Positions 10,772 to 24,500 of a stretch of 64,000 bases of DNA are shown in pieces. Each line of letters opens with the position of its first letter. The stretch's first letter is position 1. The position numbers and the translations under genes were made by a program. The notes under the pieces were generated by a model that saw only the letters and a program-made list of their open reading frames with translations, was not told the DNA's origin and did no database searches. Origin of the DNA: Sitta carolinensis (Eukaryota > Chordata > Aves > Passeriformes > Sittidae); NCBI GenBank assembly GCA_032173965.1, contig CM063284.1, positions 105,028,410-105,092,409 on the forward strand, given 5' to 3'.

Positions 10772-13700
10772 AAACAAATAAGGAAGAATGGGGGGAAATG
10801 CCATTGTTTTCCTGATACCTTCCTTGTTTTCATATGTATCATTTCCTGAGGAAGAAATGTATGCTATTTCAAACTTATTTTGAGTACTATACAGACATCA
10901 GGGAAATAAAATTGCAATAAACAAACTCACTCAGAAAGTCATAATTGAAGCTTTTCAAAAGGATAAATAAAGGAAAATTATAGCATTTTCTCTAACTGGA
11001 GACTGATGGAAGCTCATGAAACACAAGCTAAATTGGGGAAAGTCCTTGAGATTTGCTGCAAGATTCATTTTCCCATTCCTTGTGCTATCACGGAAAGTGC
11101 TAAAATTTCTTTCATCACAATGAGTACACAGAAGAACAAAAGATTTGGGGTTAATAACCAGATAGTTTGTTGTATTTTTGGGATTTGGGAGCATCTTTAT
11201 TTCCAAAAAGGGTTTGTTCCATTGTTTAGTGTGACCTGGAATACTGGTGGGAGAGCATTATTTTGTAAATTTCCATATGTTATTTAGTCTGCCCTTTTCA
11301 GGAATTCATTTGCTGCTTACATTCATTTATGTTTCAATCACTCATTCATGTACTATAGAGTGTTATCATACTCTCCCCACCCTCAAAGGATTGCCTTGTA
11401 TAGCTAATGCAATCAATACTTCAGTCTGAGGGGATAAACTCTATCTCAGACTTCCTATTGTTTTGTGGTTGATTTGATTTTATCTCAAACTACAGACATA
11501 TCAAGCAATATTTTGTCTTCTGCTTGACAGGTCTATTGCTGTATTTTTTTTTTCTTCTTCATTATTTGGACTGGAACCACTATCTGTTTTCATTTCCTAA
11601 TTAGTGTTCAGCTGACCCACAGTAATGTTATAGATGTCACAAGAGTTATATTTATTTTTTTCCTCATCCAGGCTGTAACTAATTTAAAGTGGTACTATTT
11701 CTGCCAATCAAAGACACCGTTGATAATATTTTAGTAATAAATATTCATAATTAACTTACTGCATAAGCTGACTTCAGATGTAATTAAATTGGCTTAACTT
11801 TTCACATATGAATCAAACTGTTTATACTGAATATTCACAGTCAATTGAGTTTCAACTAAATGAGAGACAATCAGCAGAAGTGGAGCCCCACTAAAATTCT
11901 TTTGTGTTAAAAATGGGGAACACTGCAACTAGGAACACAACTTAAGAAACCAATTTATTTTATTCTGAAGCACATACTTTCTAAGAAAAAAAAGTCACTA
12001 TGCTAAGTTATTGCTGGAGAATAAGGCTGCTCTTCCAATCTAGGTTACTCTTCATAAGCACACACACAGTCATTTGTATTTAGTAAGTCTGAGTTTTTCC
12101 TAACTTGGTGAAGAGAAAAAAAATCACAAAAAGGCTAGTTTTATTTCAGTGTTCTTAAGTTCATTTTGACATGCTTGTGCCTTTTCCTGTCTGCAAGAAG
12201 AGCAGATTGCTGCAACTCTGCAAAGAATTTAGAAGACCCCTCAGCCATTCAAGACAGAGGCATCACACTATTCTCCATACTTTCTAAAGTACATCAGGCC
12301 TAAATAGTCTAGATGTTCACAATAAGAGATGTTTTGACTCCAGATTTTTTTGACAGATTCTTTTTTCTAAAAACCTGGAAAGGATAGTTGAGGGAGTTCT
12401 TGTTTGTCTGTGTTTGACAAACACACATAAACACATGCAATGCATTGCCATACATTGAAGAAACCAAGTCTTATTTGTTTGACTAAATATATTTTCACTG
12501 TTCTTTTTCAGATTATATTGTCAACAGTTCATCTTTATCACTCTCAATAATCAGACCTATCATGCAACTACAATAAATTCTCTTGGTCTTTACAATGAAA
12601 TTATATATGTGTATCTTCAAAGCCGTGAATGATCTTTGCATCTCAAAAAGGGAGGAAAGACTGCAAAGGAAACATTCGACTTCTGTAAATCAACATATTT
12701 TAATGACATTTTTGGTTTTATAACAAAATATCTGTTTTCCATTGGAATTATTAAAAATTATACCATAATAAAGGAATAATTTTCTTTCAGGTCAAATAAG
12801 TCTGTCTAAAGGCAGACTTTCAAAATCACCTACCCACATATTTATTCATATTTTGGTTGCAGAACCAACCAATTTATTGTTTCTGCAATTTTACCCACTA
12901 TACATTTCACCTACCATAGAATGAGTCACAAAAGATGAAGAGCTTTATCACTGCGTATCCAGATACAACTTGCCTGTACAAGAGATTTGCCTCCCTACTT
13001 AAATGAAACATTTTTATGTGGTTTATGATCCAAAGGATTTTGAGAAAACATGAATGAAAAATTGATAGAAGCACTGGCTTAGCGCAGAACTTCAGCCAAA
13101 TGTCAAGGCAGGTTACTTCTCCACTCATGCAAGGAGTATCACAGTGCAGCACAGGAGAGAAGTGTCCGTGGGCTTTGGCTAGTTTTCCTCCTTTGGAATG
13201 TCATTCTTGGCCTGCATAACCTGCAGTTAAGGACTTTTCTGTCTCCAGTATAATTCTTCTCAAGGTGCAAGAAGTATGGTGCTGTCAGCTTTGATATGTA
13301 TAGACCAATAAGAAAGAAGGCCAGAGAAGAGGGAAAGTCTATTTTAAATTAATGTAATTTGAACTAGTCACGGTAAAACTCTAGGGTTAAACATCTGGAC
13401 TACTTAGCTTGATAGCTAAATCCCTAAACCCATGTGGTCTGCAGCTTCAAAGCTGGTTCAGTCAGAGTACCAGAACAGGAACCCATCCGAAAACAGACTG
13501 TTGTAAATGCAGAATATAATTGGACTTTCAGTATTAGGCTGGAATACAATATCTAATGGGAAAAAAAATCCAACATTTGCTGTCAAAATTAAGGGACAAG
13601 CATGCAGCTGGAAATAAAGAGCAACATTACCTGGTGACCTAAGTTAAGCTTGTTTTGGTTTAAATTGCAGTAATAAGAATGTCGCAGGTGAGGGAGATAA

Positions 13701-16700
13701 AATTATTGTCCACATTTTGGACCAAATCTGTTCAATCAAAAATCAAGACGTCTGTTCTATTACTGCTATTTCCATCTTTGAACCATGCTGTCCCTTTATA
13801 AATCAACCAGAGCAGAAAAAAAACAGAAAAACCAAAAAACCAGAAAAAACATATTTTGTTCTTTCTTTGTCAGAACCTGTTAGTTTTGACTGTGTCAAAT
13901 CCTACCATTTAGTATCTGGGTTTTTAATATATATTTAGTACATGATTTTGATGCTTTTATGTGAAACTGTTTTCATTTTGTGCTGTCTAGTATAATATCT
14001 GGAGTCATGCTTCAATTGTTCTGAATAAAGATTTACTGGGGAAGGCTCAAATAAGGAAAGGCTGTCATGTTGCAGTGACAAATCTAATGTGTGAAACAAT
14101 CTTCTCCCTGTAAAAATAAAGATTTATGTAGATATAATATCTATAATTGCAGCAATTAAGTTGAAAGCTATTTCAGGACAGCTGCTATCCAGAGAGTAGC
14201 TCTCTCATTTCATGGGCATGATCATAATTTTCTTTTAAAATAATCTTATTCTTTTATAATTTTTGTCTCAAATGCACATGAATACACACAGTCTGAGTCA
14301 TATTCAGACAGATTAAGTTTTGCCTAATTTTCTCTGTCTTATTAACAAAAAAAATCAGATGTTTCTGATTGTAGGATTGAACCATTTTAGCCAAACCATG
14401 AAGAAACATAAAAAGAGGGCTGAAAGATATCAAGGTTGTTAAAGAATGCACAAAGGCCTGGTAAGTAGTTTTTGGTTTAGCTCAGTGGAAGTCTATCAAT
14501 TAACTCCTTTGAGGTCTAGAATAAATTTATGGGAACCATTCATTTACACCATAAACAAACCTCCCTATTGCAGAAATTATCGTTATACTTTAGTGACTTA
14601 CATAAGAAAGTATACTGATGTGTAGCAGTTTGAACATTCTCATGACATAAAAGTTGTGTGAGCTTTTTCTTTCTGAAATGACTAGTTAATTAAATTTAAA
14701 TAGTTGGACCATGTGTGCTGAACTGTAGGAATGCTTGATTGCAGAGCTGATTGAGACCTTCTATTTCAGAGCACAGACATCTGAAGTGCACTGATCCACA
14801 AGTGAATACAACCACACCAAACGTTAGTTGATGTTTCTAAAGAATTTGTTTTTTCTGCAAAATGTGAGAGATTTTTACCTCGGGAATATATCTAGCAAGG
14901 GAAATATGCCAGAACAAAAAAAGGCCTCTGCAACCTATACTTTATCATCCACCAGCTGTCAGCAAATTTATTGACTCTCGTTTATAGAAGATAATTTTCC
15001 CTCATAGGAGATTGTTTTTCCTCAAATGAGGAAAACCACTTTTCAAGTGTTTGGTTCATCATCATGCCATACTTTCCTTTTTGTTTCCTTAAACTGTACA
15101 TTTTAGCCTCACATTTTCACGTGTTCAATAAACTAAAACAATCTAAGTTAGTACTCTTGGATTACACACTTTTGAGACCACAATGTTGTTACTATGTCTC
15201 ACCCTGGGAAATAATAGGGGGTTTGTACATTTAGTGCTGCAACGGGCAACTATATTCATAAGAGAGCTACACTTACAATGGCCTCTTAAGGCTTTCAAGC
15301 TGGTGTTACTGCTCTGCTGGGTCTGAACCTTTGGAATCAAAACACATTTAGCACTGTCCAAATCTGATCGTGCAAAATATAAAAACGAAGAAACAGTATG
15401 TGCTGCACTCAGCTATGGCATGACTACAAGAATCTCAGAAGACAATAGATAGAAAAGAAATAAAAGAAAAAAATAAGAGGGAAAAATAATAGCCTAAATA
15501 GGTTTTACTGGCCATTAAACTTGAGGTGAGCTGTTTAGACACACAGATTCTTGTGGGAGAGTGATATGCATCTTCTCTAGCCCGTGGCTAGAGCTCCTAA
15601 TAGATACCCAGTACACCCCTAAATCTAAAAAGCTTTGCAGTAATCCCATGAGGATCCTTCATCTCCTGTCTCAGAAATTTTCTCTATCTCATGGTGCATT
15701 TTCTTTTGCTATATCTGTTTTAAAATCAAGCAACATTGTTTGTGTTTAAGGGGATTGATAATCTGGGTAGAAAGAAAGCACTGAGAACTTGTGGAATTAT
15801 TTTAGCAGCTTTGTGAAAGATAGCTGACAAAAAAAATTATCATAATAAATCAATAGGTTAAGATGTACAATAAATTTAGCCTTATATCTCAATAGGGAGA
15901 AAGTGATTCTAGTAGAACTAGTTAAGTGGCTCCACAGGTCTCATGGCAGATTTTCTTGAGGACTTCAGAGAGTAAAAGAGTAGGTTTAACAAGCACTACT
16001 GGGAAAATAAGACTGCTGCTAAAGCTTAGTCCCTTCTGCTTACACCTTGTTTGCTGGGTACAGTTTTCATCTCGTGTAATAGAGTCAACAATCTTCATGC
16101 AGACCAAATGAAGAAAACCTGAAATATCAACAGGCCACCCTGGTAAAAAGCAGCAGGAGGCGAATTTATATGTCCTGCCTCTGGGCTGGGCACTGATGAC
16201 TTCCTTTCTTAGAGACCTACACACCACCTGCAACAGTGCTGTGTATGAGTGACTGGTACCATTCTGTGCCTTCCTGTCTGTTGTCATTACCATCAATTTC
16301 TTTCTTCATTCTTCTTACTACACGTGGCATAACACTTAAAATACAGAACATTTGCTACTCCTTAGGACTGCTTCTGACTACTGACTTCCTTGCCTGACTC
16401 ATTACTGCATCTTTCTGTGCTGTGATCAACTTGATCTAAATTCACTGATTTTTTATAGAAAGAGAGAACATTTGGCAGTACATTTTTATATCTGGATTTT
16501 CCAGCTGATATTGAGAGAAATTTTAAAAACAGGTAAAACTACCTATTAAATATTTCAGGCTAGAAGGAGATAAAATATGTTATAAAAATGTGAATTTACT
16601 CCCTTTTCTATGTCCTTGACTATATTTGTTGATTTTCTCTATCATATGTATAAAGAAATAAGTATAAAAATTTGGGATAACAAATTTTAATGAGCAGCAA

Positions 16701-17966
16701 CAGTAAACATTACATCCCAAATGGCTTATTCATCAGTCAGCTCCTTTTTCATTGTAGTTGGATGGAATTTTGTAACACCTGCAGTTTCATTTGCATTCTC
16801 ATACCCTTTTCTACATGAAGAGAAGGGAATGAGATTTGCCATCAAGTGTCTCACACTGGGACTGTTATACATTTAATATTTATGGCACTTTTATCTGCCT
16901 TATAAAAATGTCTAGAAATGTCTTTCCAAACAAAAGCAAAAAGTACTTTGTAAGGAAATAAAAAAGTAGTGTTAAAAGGTCTGTTTGGGACAGGTGCTGT
17001 AAATCAGAATAGTTTCACTAACTCCTACATTGCTTCAGAGCTAGGAAGGAGGTTTTTACTGGTTTGAGTAAAGAAGTCAAGTACTTTTAAAGCAGCTAAC
17101 TTGAGCAGCGAGTTGAACAATTCCAGGTTTAAATGTCTTTGAGTAGTCCTTCTTCACCTACTACATGTGGCCTGAGGGAAGGAGATGAAAAGCCATAAGA
17201 CAGAGTAGAGCAAATAAAACCAATTAAAGAAGCAGTATCTGTAGAATTGTATTACACACATCTTTGGAGATCTGTAAAGCCCATGAACGGCTGCAGTGGC
17301 TGGAAAGCAGCTCTAAGCTGAGGCAGAGAAAAGTGCCCTCGATGAAGAGAAGCAGAATAAGTTTTGATCGACAAGTTTATATGGAAAAAAAATTAGTTTT
17401 ACTGCTATGGGTGTGGTGAAATTGTCCAGTCTTCGTCTTTTTCAGCTTTTATGAGAGAGCTATGCTATAAAATGTGTCATATGAAATCTTCATAAAAAAC
17501 ATCTTGACATTTTATTAAAAGCTCCAGATCTGGCTTCAAAAGGAAATGTAGCCTCCCCATTCACAAAATTTTCCTCCTGGTAGCATTTATTTTATATATA
17601 CCCTTTTCCTTCTTACCACCTTTTTACCAACTCTCCATTTTTCCTTTGGAAAAATACAGTACAAATGGTCAACATTTGATCCACAACCATTTTGAAAGGG
17701 AGTAAAAATCTCTGTCAACATTTTTAATCAACACTTGAGATGCATTCCTCCTTGGTCTCTAGCAGTCAACAGAGACAGGGAGGATAAGGGTCAAAAGTAC
17801 TTTTTTACATCTGAATGAAAGGTGCATTGAGATGTTCAAGTGTCTGCTTTCTCCTTCTTTCCTTTCTCTAATTCTTTTCCCATTTGTGGACAAAATTATT
17901 TCAAAACTAACTGACATTTTTCACTGTCATAGTATTGTTCCCATGGCATTAAGATTGATGTCAGCC
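10772..17966. other. Unique non-coding AT-rich sequence
   Basis: Seven kilobases without a recognised gene, RNA or repeat family. Open frames are all under about 125 codons; the longest is antisense at 15922-16296. None has a recognisable motif. Isolated strong 5' splice-like sites occur, for example CTG|GTAAGT at 14461, but the upstream frames are closed by nearby stops, so no exon is proposed. Confidence 0.55.
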
Positions 17967-17983
17967 AAAAAAAAAAAAAAAAA
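17967..17983 (+). repeat. Poly-A tract (A17)
   Basis: Seventeen adenines followed by GAAAGAAAAAA. The tract lies about 85 bases upstream of the old CR1 tail at 18070. No retrogene is recognisable upstream. Confidence 0.9.
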
Positions 17984-18069
17984 GAAAGAAAAAATCACTC
18001 TTCAAGAGGTGAAAGGAGACCTGCATGGTGCCAGGCTACACTGCATCTGTCTAGCATGAGCTTGCTGTA

Positions 18070-18172
18070 CAATGCTCTGTAGCATCTGGCACTGGCCACT
18101 CTGAAAAAGGATAGTGGATTAGATGGATCATGGATGTAATCCACTTTGACAAGATCTATGTTCCTGTGACTC
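18070..18172 (+). mobile_element. Ancient CR1 3' end (reptile-type)
   Basis: A degraded CR1 tail of the old family that is abundant in turtles and crocodilians. The diagnostic words appear in order: GCATCTGGCACTGGCCACT at about 18082-18100, then GGATAGTGGATTAGATGGA, then the region corresponding to the CTGACCCAGTATGGC part (here TGTAATCCACTTTGAC), then the terminal CTATGTTCCTGTG. Divergence is clearly higher than in the avian CR1 copies elsewhere in the window. This fits insertion before or early in bird evolution. Confidence is limited by recall of the consensus only. Confidence 0.7.
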
Positions 18173-18633
18173 CAGGAACATAATCCAATTATTCAAAGGA
18201 GTGGGCACACCATATATAAAAACACAGGCTCTTGTGTAAAGTTTTCATTTGACGCAATATAAATGTAATATGTGTTGTATTTAAAGACTGTGCTGATGAG
18301 ACATGTCTGTTCAAATCTTATTTAAACATTTGTTAAGCATGAATTTGTGTGTGTTTCTGTAAGGATTTTTGCTAAAATGGTAGAAAGGCTAAAATGTTAC
18401 ACCTGCCCCCTAAACTTATATGTTGTAATGTTTTATGGCCCACAATTTTAATGACAAAGTTACATTAAAGAAGAAAAAACAGAAGTAAAAATTTAACTTC
18501 TGCATTATGCTGATATTTTAAAAAAGTCTAGCCCTCTACATACCTATTCTAAAGTAGAGCAGAGAATCCTTATTGTTGTCATATGTAGTAAAAATCCTTT
18601 CATTTCGTGTCCCTTCAGGTTTTCCTCTTTTGT

Positions 18634-18668
18634 GTTTGTTTGTTTGTTTGTTTGTTTGTTTTTGTTTG
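18634..18668. repeat. (TTTG)n microsatellite
   Basis: Tetranucleotide GTTT repeated seven times from 18634, interrupted by a run of five T, then GTTTG. A run of eight G follows at 18690-18697. The array gives an artefactual open frame in the antisense direction (18544-19032) containing a Lys/Asn/Gln/Thr-rich segment, which is not a gene. Confidence 0.92.
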
Positions 18669-18697
18669 GCGGCTTATTTTTTATTTGCTGGGGGGGG

Positions 18698-20610
18698 ATT
18701 ATTAATGTTAGCAGTCTGACCTTAGTTACTGCCTTATTTAATGAAGAAAACTTTATGACCATTGAGTGGACTCTCTGTGATCTGGCAAGACATGCAGCCC
18801 AATTACAGCTTTTCATGCGGTTTAGAAACAGAGAGAAGCTTGTGTGGATTCGTGCCTGACTGCAAACTGCAACCTCAAGAAAGCACTGAGAACCTCTGTT
18901 ATCCTCAAACCTCAAGAAATACCCAACTAAATTATCGAATACATATGGAGGGGGCAAACAAATTATTGGGAGCAGGTGGTGCATGGTCAGGAAAAGGAAG
19001 AAGGAAGGATAACAAACAATGACTGCATCCACTATTTACCCTTAGAAAATGAAGTTAATAGTGAATCTGTAACCATCATGGGTCATTAGCTCATCAGCTA
19101 GTTTAATCCTTGCAATTTTTTAAGCACTTTAACTCAGCTGTGAATTGGCCCTTTACTTTAGTATCATTGGCTTTTTTTTTTCGTCCTATCTGAATTATTT
19201 GTGATTTTAGAGGCATAGAGTGGCAGACACTCATAATTACGCCTGCATACAGCTCAAATTAATTTGTGTGTCTCTTTTCCATAGATTAAAAAGCTCTCTA
19301 CACAGCATTCAGCTGGTTCTTCTGTGCTTTCCCATACACTGCTTGCTCCAGTACTGCTTTCTCCGGATTCATTGAAACAAAGGAACTCATCTTCTACAGT
19401 CAAATCCCATCTTAAAACTCACCTTTGTCAGAAAGCTGGTAAGCTGGTAGTCGAGTAATAACACTCAAAACAAAGGCTGAGTTGAGATTTTCTGAACACT
19501 TCAGCAGCAAAATATATATGATTAAATACTGTGCTGTCAAAAAGGATTTGCCAACATGGAATGGTGTATTTCTCGCTACTGAGGTGTCCATTTTGAGGTT
19601 ATCACAAGTAATCACAAATAGTTATATAATAGCACACTGAGAGAAAAGGATTTACTGTTATTAAAAAGGATCTATCATAAATTCCTCTCTGCACGGGGAA
19701 AAAAATTAACTTAAACAGAAAATCAACAACTTGTTTCTGAATATCCCACATGAGCCATTTACCTAGCCAGGTATACAGAGTTTATTACTTGTAATCTTTG
19801 GGTCACTACTCTTTTGATTGCAGTCCCAGCAGTAATATCTAGTAATAAGGTGTTCTACAAATTTTTCTAATGAATAACTGAGAAGACAGGAATCAAAACT
19901 CAATCTCATGAACTGCATTTTCTCTGGCAACATTCTGAATCCATTTCAAGGCACCCTTACATTGCAAAGCATAATGTAAGATGCCTACCTAGCGAGCAGA
20001 CAGACCTAACACTGCATGATCATAGTGGGGCATTTCCTTCACATTTTGGATTGTTACTGCTTTCAACAGACACTGGTGTAAATCATTCAAAAACATCCAC
20101 AACATTGGCTGTTCACTGACTAAGTTTTTAGTAATAACGTCCAATTCTGTAGTAACAGAAAGAGCTGAGCTGCAACTGATCTGAGCATCTTTTGGAGACC
20201 TATAGAAAATCACCTAAACAAAACCAGTAATTCTACCTTTAATGGCATGACCACAGTAATAACTTGATCACTGTTACATGTCCTGTTGCCCCATCTGCTT
20301 GATGTCATTCTTATGTACAGAACAGCAAACTGGGATATAGGAATATGTCTCCTGAGTGTCAGGGAAAATGTCAGAGTCTTCTATTAAATCCTAACCCAGT
20401 CTTCCTCAAAACCCTAGTACTTAGTGACTTTTCGAAGATCCTGTTCATACAAATTTGCATTGATTTGGATCTCAAACTCATTTTCATTGATAAGGTTGCA
20501 TTGATACCTATTGGTCAGAAAAAAGATTTTTAGCTTTGCAGTAAACATGTGAAAACTTGATTCATAAGAAACAAATCAAATGTAATGCACTTAATTGATC
20601 CCTTTCTTTC
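18698..20610. other. Unique non-coding sequence; possible conserved element at 19.06-19.28 kb
   Basis: No gene seen. Between about 19060 and 19280 the sequence has the texture of a vertebrate conserved non-coding element: AT-rich but not low-complexity. It carries a homeodomain-type TAATTA core at 19234-19239 and a perfect 12-bp palindrome CAAATTAATTTG at 19255-19266. Conservation cannot be shown from one sequence, so this remains inference. Confidence 0.35.
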
Positions 20611-20709
20611 TCCTCTGCCTCCTTTTGCATTTATCAGTTTTATCTGAAGAAGTCGACATCATACCTGCTGGATGCTCATTTCCTAAGAAAGCCTTGGCTT
20701 AGGAAGTGA
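20611..20709 (+). other. Strong splice-acceptor-like site with short open frames (weak exon candidate)
   Basis: A pyrimidine-rich run from about 20600 to 20630 ends in ATTTATCAG at 20629-20637, an excellent 3' splice-site match. Two frames remain open downstream: one ends at a TGA at 20707-20709 after 23 codons, the other at a TAG near 20700. No donor or polyadenylation signal is evident close by and the peptide is not recognised. It may be a terminal exon of an unknown transcript. A chance acceptor is more likely, since such sites are common in large introns. Confidence 0.12.
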
Positions 20710-21487
20710 TAACCCTACTACATCCTACGTGCTTCAGCCTCTATTCCTTTGCTTTTACACCTGTGTATCTAATAGCAGAACTTACCTTCTTTCAGCCATC
20801 AATCTCATGTTGATCTGTCCCTCACTACAGAAGTCAATCCTTTCTTGACAGACGCCTTCGATCATTTTGTACTAATAGTCTCTAGACATGACATATGACA
20901 TAGGAGACACATGAATAACTGAAAGTTTTCAGCATGGATTATGTGTTCTTTAGACTTGGGGTAATCTACCCTTTTTTACTGGTAATAAATTATTTTGATT
21001 ACATTATAACATTGATAACTTTAATTTTATCATGATCATAAAAAAATGCAGGTGCAACAGAAGACATACTAGACAGAAAAGAAGTCTCCTGCATATCTGC
21101 TATGCTCATATCCACAAGTTTCCATTAAAAATGTTGTTTGTGGGAACCATTCTCATCAGGTTTGACACAGCTTTCCTGGTTTAGCATTCTGGAAAAAATT
21201 CTAAGGGAATCCAGTCAGGAATAATCTTTTGTTTATTTGTTTCAAAACCTCATTCAGTTTTCAAATTTAACGGCTGGAGGCATTCAAGGAGACCAGTCCA
21301 TTATATTTCAATATTATTATATTGTCATTATCCATTATCTTGTCATTGCTGCTTTGTTATTCAGATAATATTTATTATTCCTTCTGAAGAGCATTGAACC
21401 TTCAAGACAAAGCTAATGTTATGCTTATCGTCTGAGTGCAGAAACAACGAAACATTTCCTAATGTAGTATCCCCTTCTCTTTCACCA

Positions 21488-21520
21488 TGATAAATAATTA
21501 CAACGTGATAAATAATTACA
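21488..21520. repeat. Tandem duplication of a 15-bp TAATTA-containing motif
   Basis: TGATAAATAATTACA occurs exactly at 21488-21502 and again at 21506-21520, an 18-bp period with 3-bp spacing. Each copy carries TAATTA, the core recognised by many homeodomain proteins. It could be a slippage product or a paired binding site. Confidence 0.75.
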
Positions 21521-24500
21521 TCATGACAAAAAGGCTCTTCAGACAACAGTGTTTTAACTTTTTTGTTGGAAAAGTTGTTTTCAATGCATTACTAGCACAC
21601 AGCCTCAACAATTCAAAGTCAGAGTTTTGACTCCTCATCCAGATTTTTCGAAGCTCTGCAGGCAATATCTTTTGCAAGAGGCAACCTCTGCTACTCAGGC
21701 ATATCCCTGCTGTATCTTGATGTATAAAAAAGCCAGGCTGGTAAGAAGTTCATTCAACAGGGAACTCATTATCAAGAGGGCAAAAGGAAGTCAATATGGA
21801 CACACGTGTTGCCCTTCTGAATGTGAGCTATCCCTGATCTTGCACAATGCATGGGCCTTGTCACAAATCCTCATGCTCACAATTCTTATTCAGTTAATGA
21901 CAAATCACACTTACAGAGCTCTAAGATGAACACCCGTGGAGGCAGAAAACAAAATTATTGGGAAAGAGAATTAAAGCCCTAATTGCTACAGACTGGTGCT
22001 ACCTGGCACAAATAACTGAGGCTGTCACTTGGATGAGAAGGCAAAACTACAAAGCCATTTTCGTGGGTATAATTCACAATTACATGAATGAAAATGTAAA
22101 CCTGTGAGACAATTCCTAGTAACTGCAGGGTGGATCATCATGGGTTTATGGATTCTATGGGTTACTCTTTTCATTTCCTGTGCCTTTTCCCTTCTCCCTT
22201 TCCTTTCTAAAGAGCTGAGATAACAGGGTACTAAGAGAAAAGGAAAGAAATAGAATAAGTTGAAACAGTGTGACTAAATGAACTTGGCAGCAGTCCAGAA
22301 AAGCTGATATCAGTGTGGGGAGACAGGAGGCTCTGATGGCTGCAGGCTCTGGCAGCTAAGATGGGTCATCTATCAGCTGAACGAGACAGTTTTAATGGAT
22401 GGCATATAATGAGTTCACTGCCAAAATTTTGTGAGTGGGACAAGGAAATGCTTGCAGCACTAATGCTCCGTTGTGTCTTCTACTGGGCTCAGCACCAGCA
22501 GCAGAGGGCTGGGGGCAGTTGCCAGCCAGGCATGACCTTCCCCAAGACCACGGTTGGAAGCACTCACTTAATTGTCAGCACATGAACAAGAAGGACATGA
22601 ACATGAAGAACATAAGTTCTCATCTTTGGTGCAGTTCCATTATTGATGTTGGCAGTAAAAATCCATTTGTTGTAAAGGCTAGTCCAGCATAAAGCTCTAG
22701 AGAAACCTGCTCCTATGTGCCTGTCACCAAGCCCAGGTTGGGCTTTCAAAGTTCACCAAAGAAGCTTCAGTAACAAGCACCACAAGGAAAAGGTGTGTCT
22801 GTCACAGAAATTTTGCAGCTCTCACAAACACAGACTTACTTAAGCACACGCAATTTTGCAATTTTGGAACTTGAAATAACTTTACGTACTGACTTTTGTG
22901 CTTAGCAAAACATATCAGTTGACTACATTCAAATCTTAATGAAGATATCACACTGTATTAATTTTTTCCTTTTGAAAGATAAATATGGTTGCAGCAACCG
23001 CATTTTGCTGACATTTTTATAGTAATATCTACAAATAAAAACTGTGTTGAGCATCTGCTGTCCCATGGTGGTCTAACTTTTGAGTCAGTAACAATTTGTA
23101 TTGATAGGAAACACACTTTTCCCTGTTTACAGTTATCTGTAGACCTACTAGCACTTCTCTGTCATACAAAATGTCAGATATAATTATTTTTATAAGTTAG
23201 CTGCAGACTTCTGAAGACAGGGAGCTAGCTCATTTTTATCTTTTTCTCTCAGCTATGAAAGAAGGATCATTTTACTCCTTAAACTGTTTTCAAAAAAGCT
23301 TATTTGCAGCAACAATCAGTTGTTTCTATGCTATACAATTTCCATAGCAACGGTGCTTACCATGAGAAACAAAGCCCTAATTGACTGAACCACGTATGGT
23401 AATCTACAAGTGTTAAAGAAAGAAAATCATCTGTTGCAAGCAATTTTCTGGACCAATAAATCACTTCCACAACTCCTTTTAATATTTTGAGGAAGAGCAT
23501 TGACACATTGGAGTTTCCCTGTCTTTTACAGAAAACACGACCAATGAGACAGTATGGTTTTCCACACGCTTTAATTTGCAAAATATTTCATTTTAAAAAT
23601 GTCTCCTTAGTCAATGTATGTACTAATATAATGAACTTTTAAACAACAGTTTGTGGAACCTAAGATTATTTCTTGCTAATTACTAGCTTAGAAAGGAAGC
23701 AATATTAATATTAATTTCTCAGAGCAAAACTTCAGTCAATCTCTGAAGGGATTCATGCAATCCACATTGTGTCTATATCAATTCAAGCAGAATAAAAACA
23801 AATTCTTACATCCCTAGGCTTCTAATGTTCTTATTGGGGACCCAGGCTTCCAACTCCCAAAGTACAGAGGAAAGTTAATATGTGGGAAGGATCACCATGG
23901 TGCATGCTTTGTCCAGATAGGAAATTAGTTAACTAATTGCATAGTAAATGTACTCATTTATGGGAATATCAGAAGTAAAGCATTTGTTTACACTTTCCCA
24001 GTAACTTTCATGGCAATTTTTCTTGCCTGAAGGTTCAGAGACTGCTTTTGCTCTTTATAAATGAGTAGGCTGTGCATTAGGGACTAAGGATTTAGCAGGA
24101 AGAATGTTGTTAATGTAACCAGCTCAAAGTACAGTGCAACTGAAAGTGTGATGCTGTATTATATCTTGGGTATTAAGTTGTCACATTGTCCATCACTGAA
24201 ATCACCAGACTGATGGTTTGTTTCCACAACTGCTGTTCAACCTGATGTCTTTGTGCTTTGCTTTGGGTTCCCAATGAATGATCTCTGCCCTGTGCTGAGA
24301 TTTTTCTGCTTCACAGCAGACTCTCTTTCTCCATTTCTTTGTTTTTCCCTTATCCTTGATACCAGCCACTAACTTGCTTTCAGCTGCAATCTCAGAGGGA
24401 AGAGACCAGCTGCTCCTTTCTCCATCAATCCTCTGAGCTCCTCAAACCAGTGCCAGCAGATATAGGAAGAGACATAATGATCTCCTTCAGATGTCATGAG

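Noticed and set aside
14441..14466. CTG|GTAAGT donor
   Set aside because: Upstream frames are interrupted by close stops and there is no acceptor giving a sensible exon.
18213..18222. TATATAAAAA as a promoter
   Set aside because: Same reason; it lies just after an old CR1 tail in AT-rich DNA.
18544..19032. 162-codon antisense open frame, the longest in the window
   Set aside because: It runs through the (TTTG)n microsatellite, giving a Lys/Asn/Gln/Thr repeat. The remainder is not recognisable and there is no splice or promoter support.
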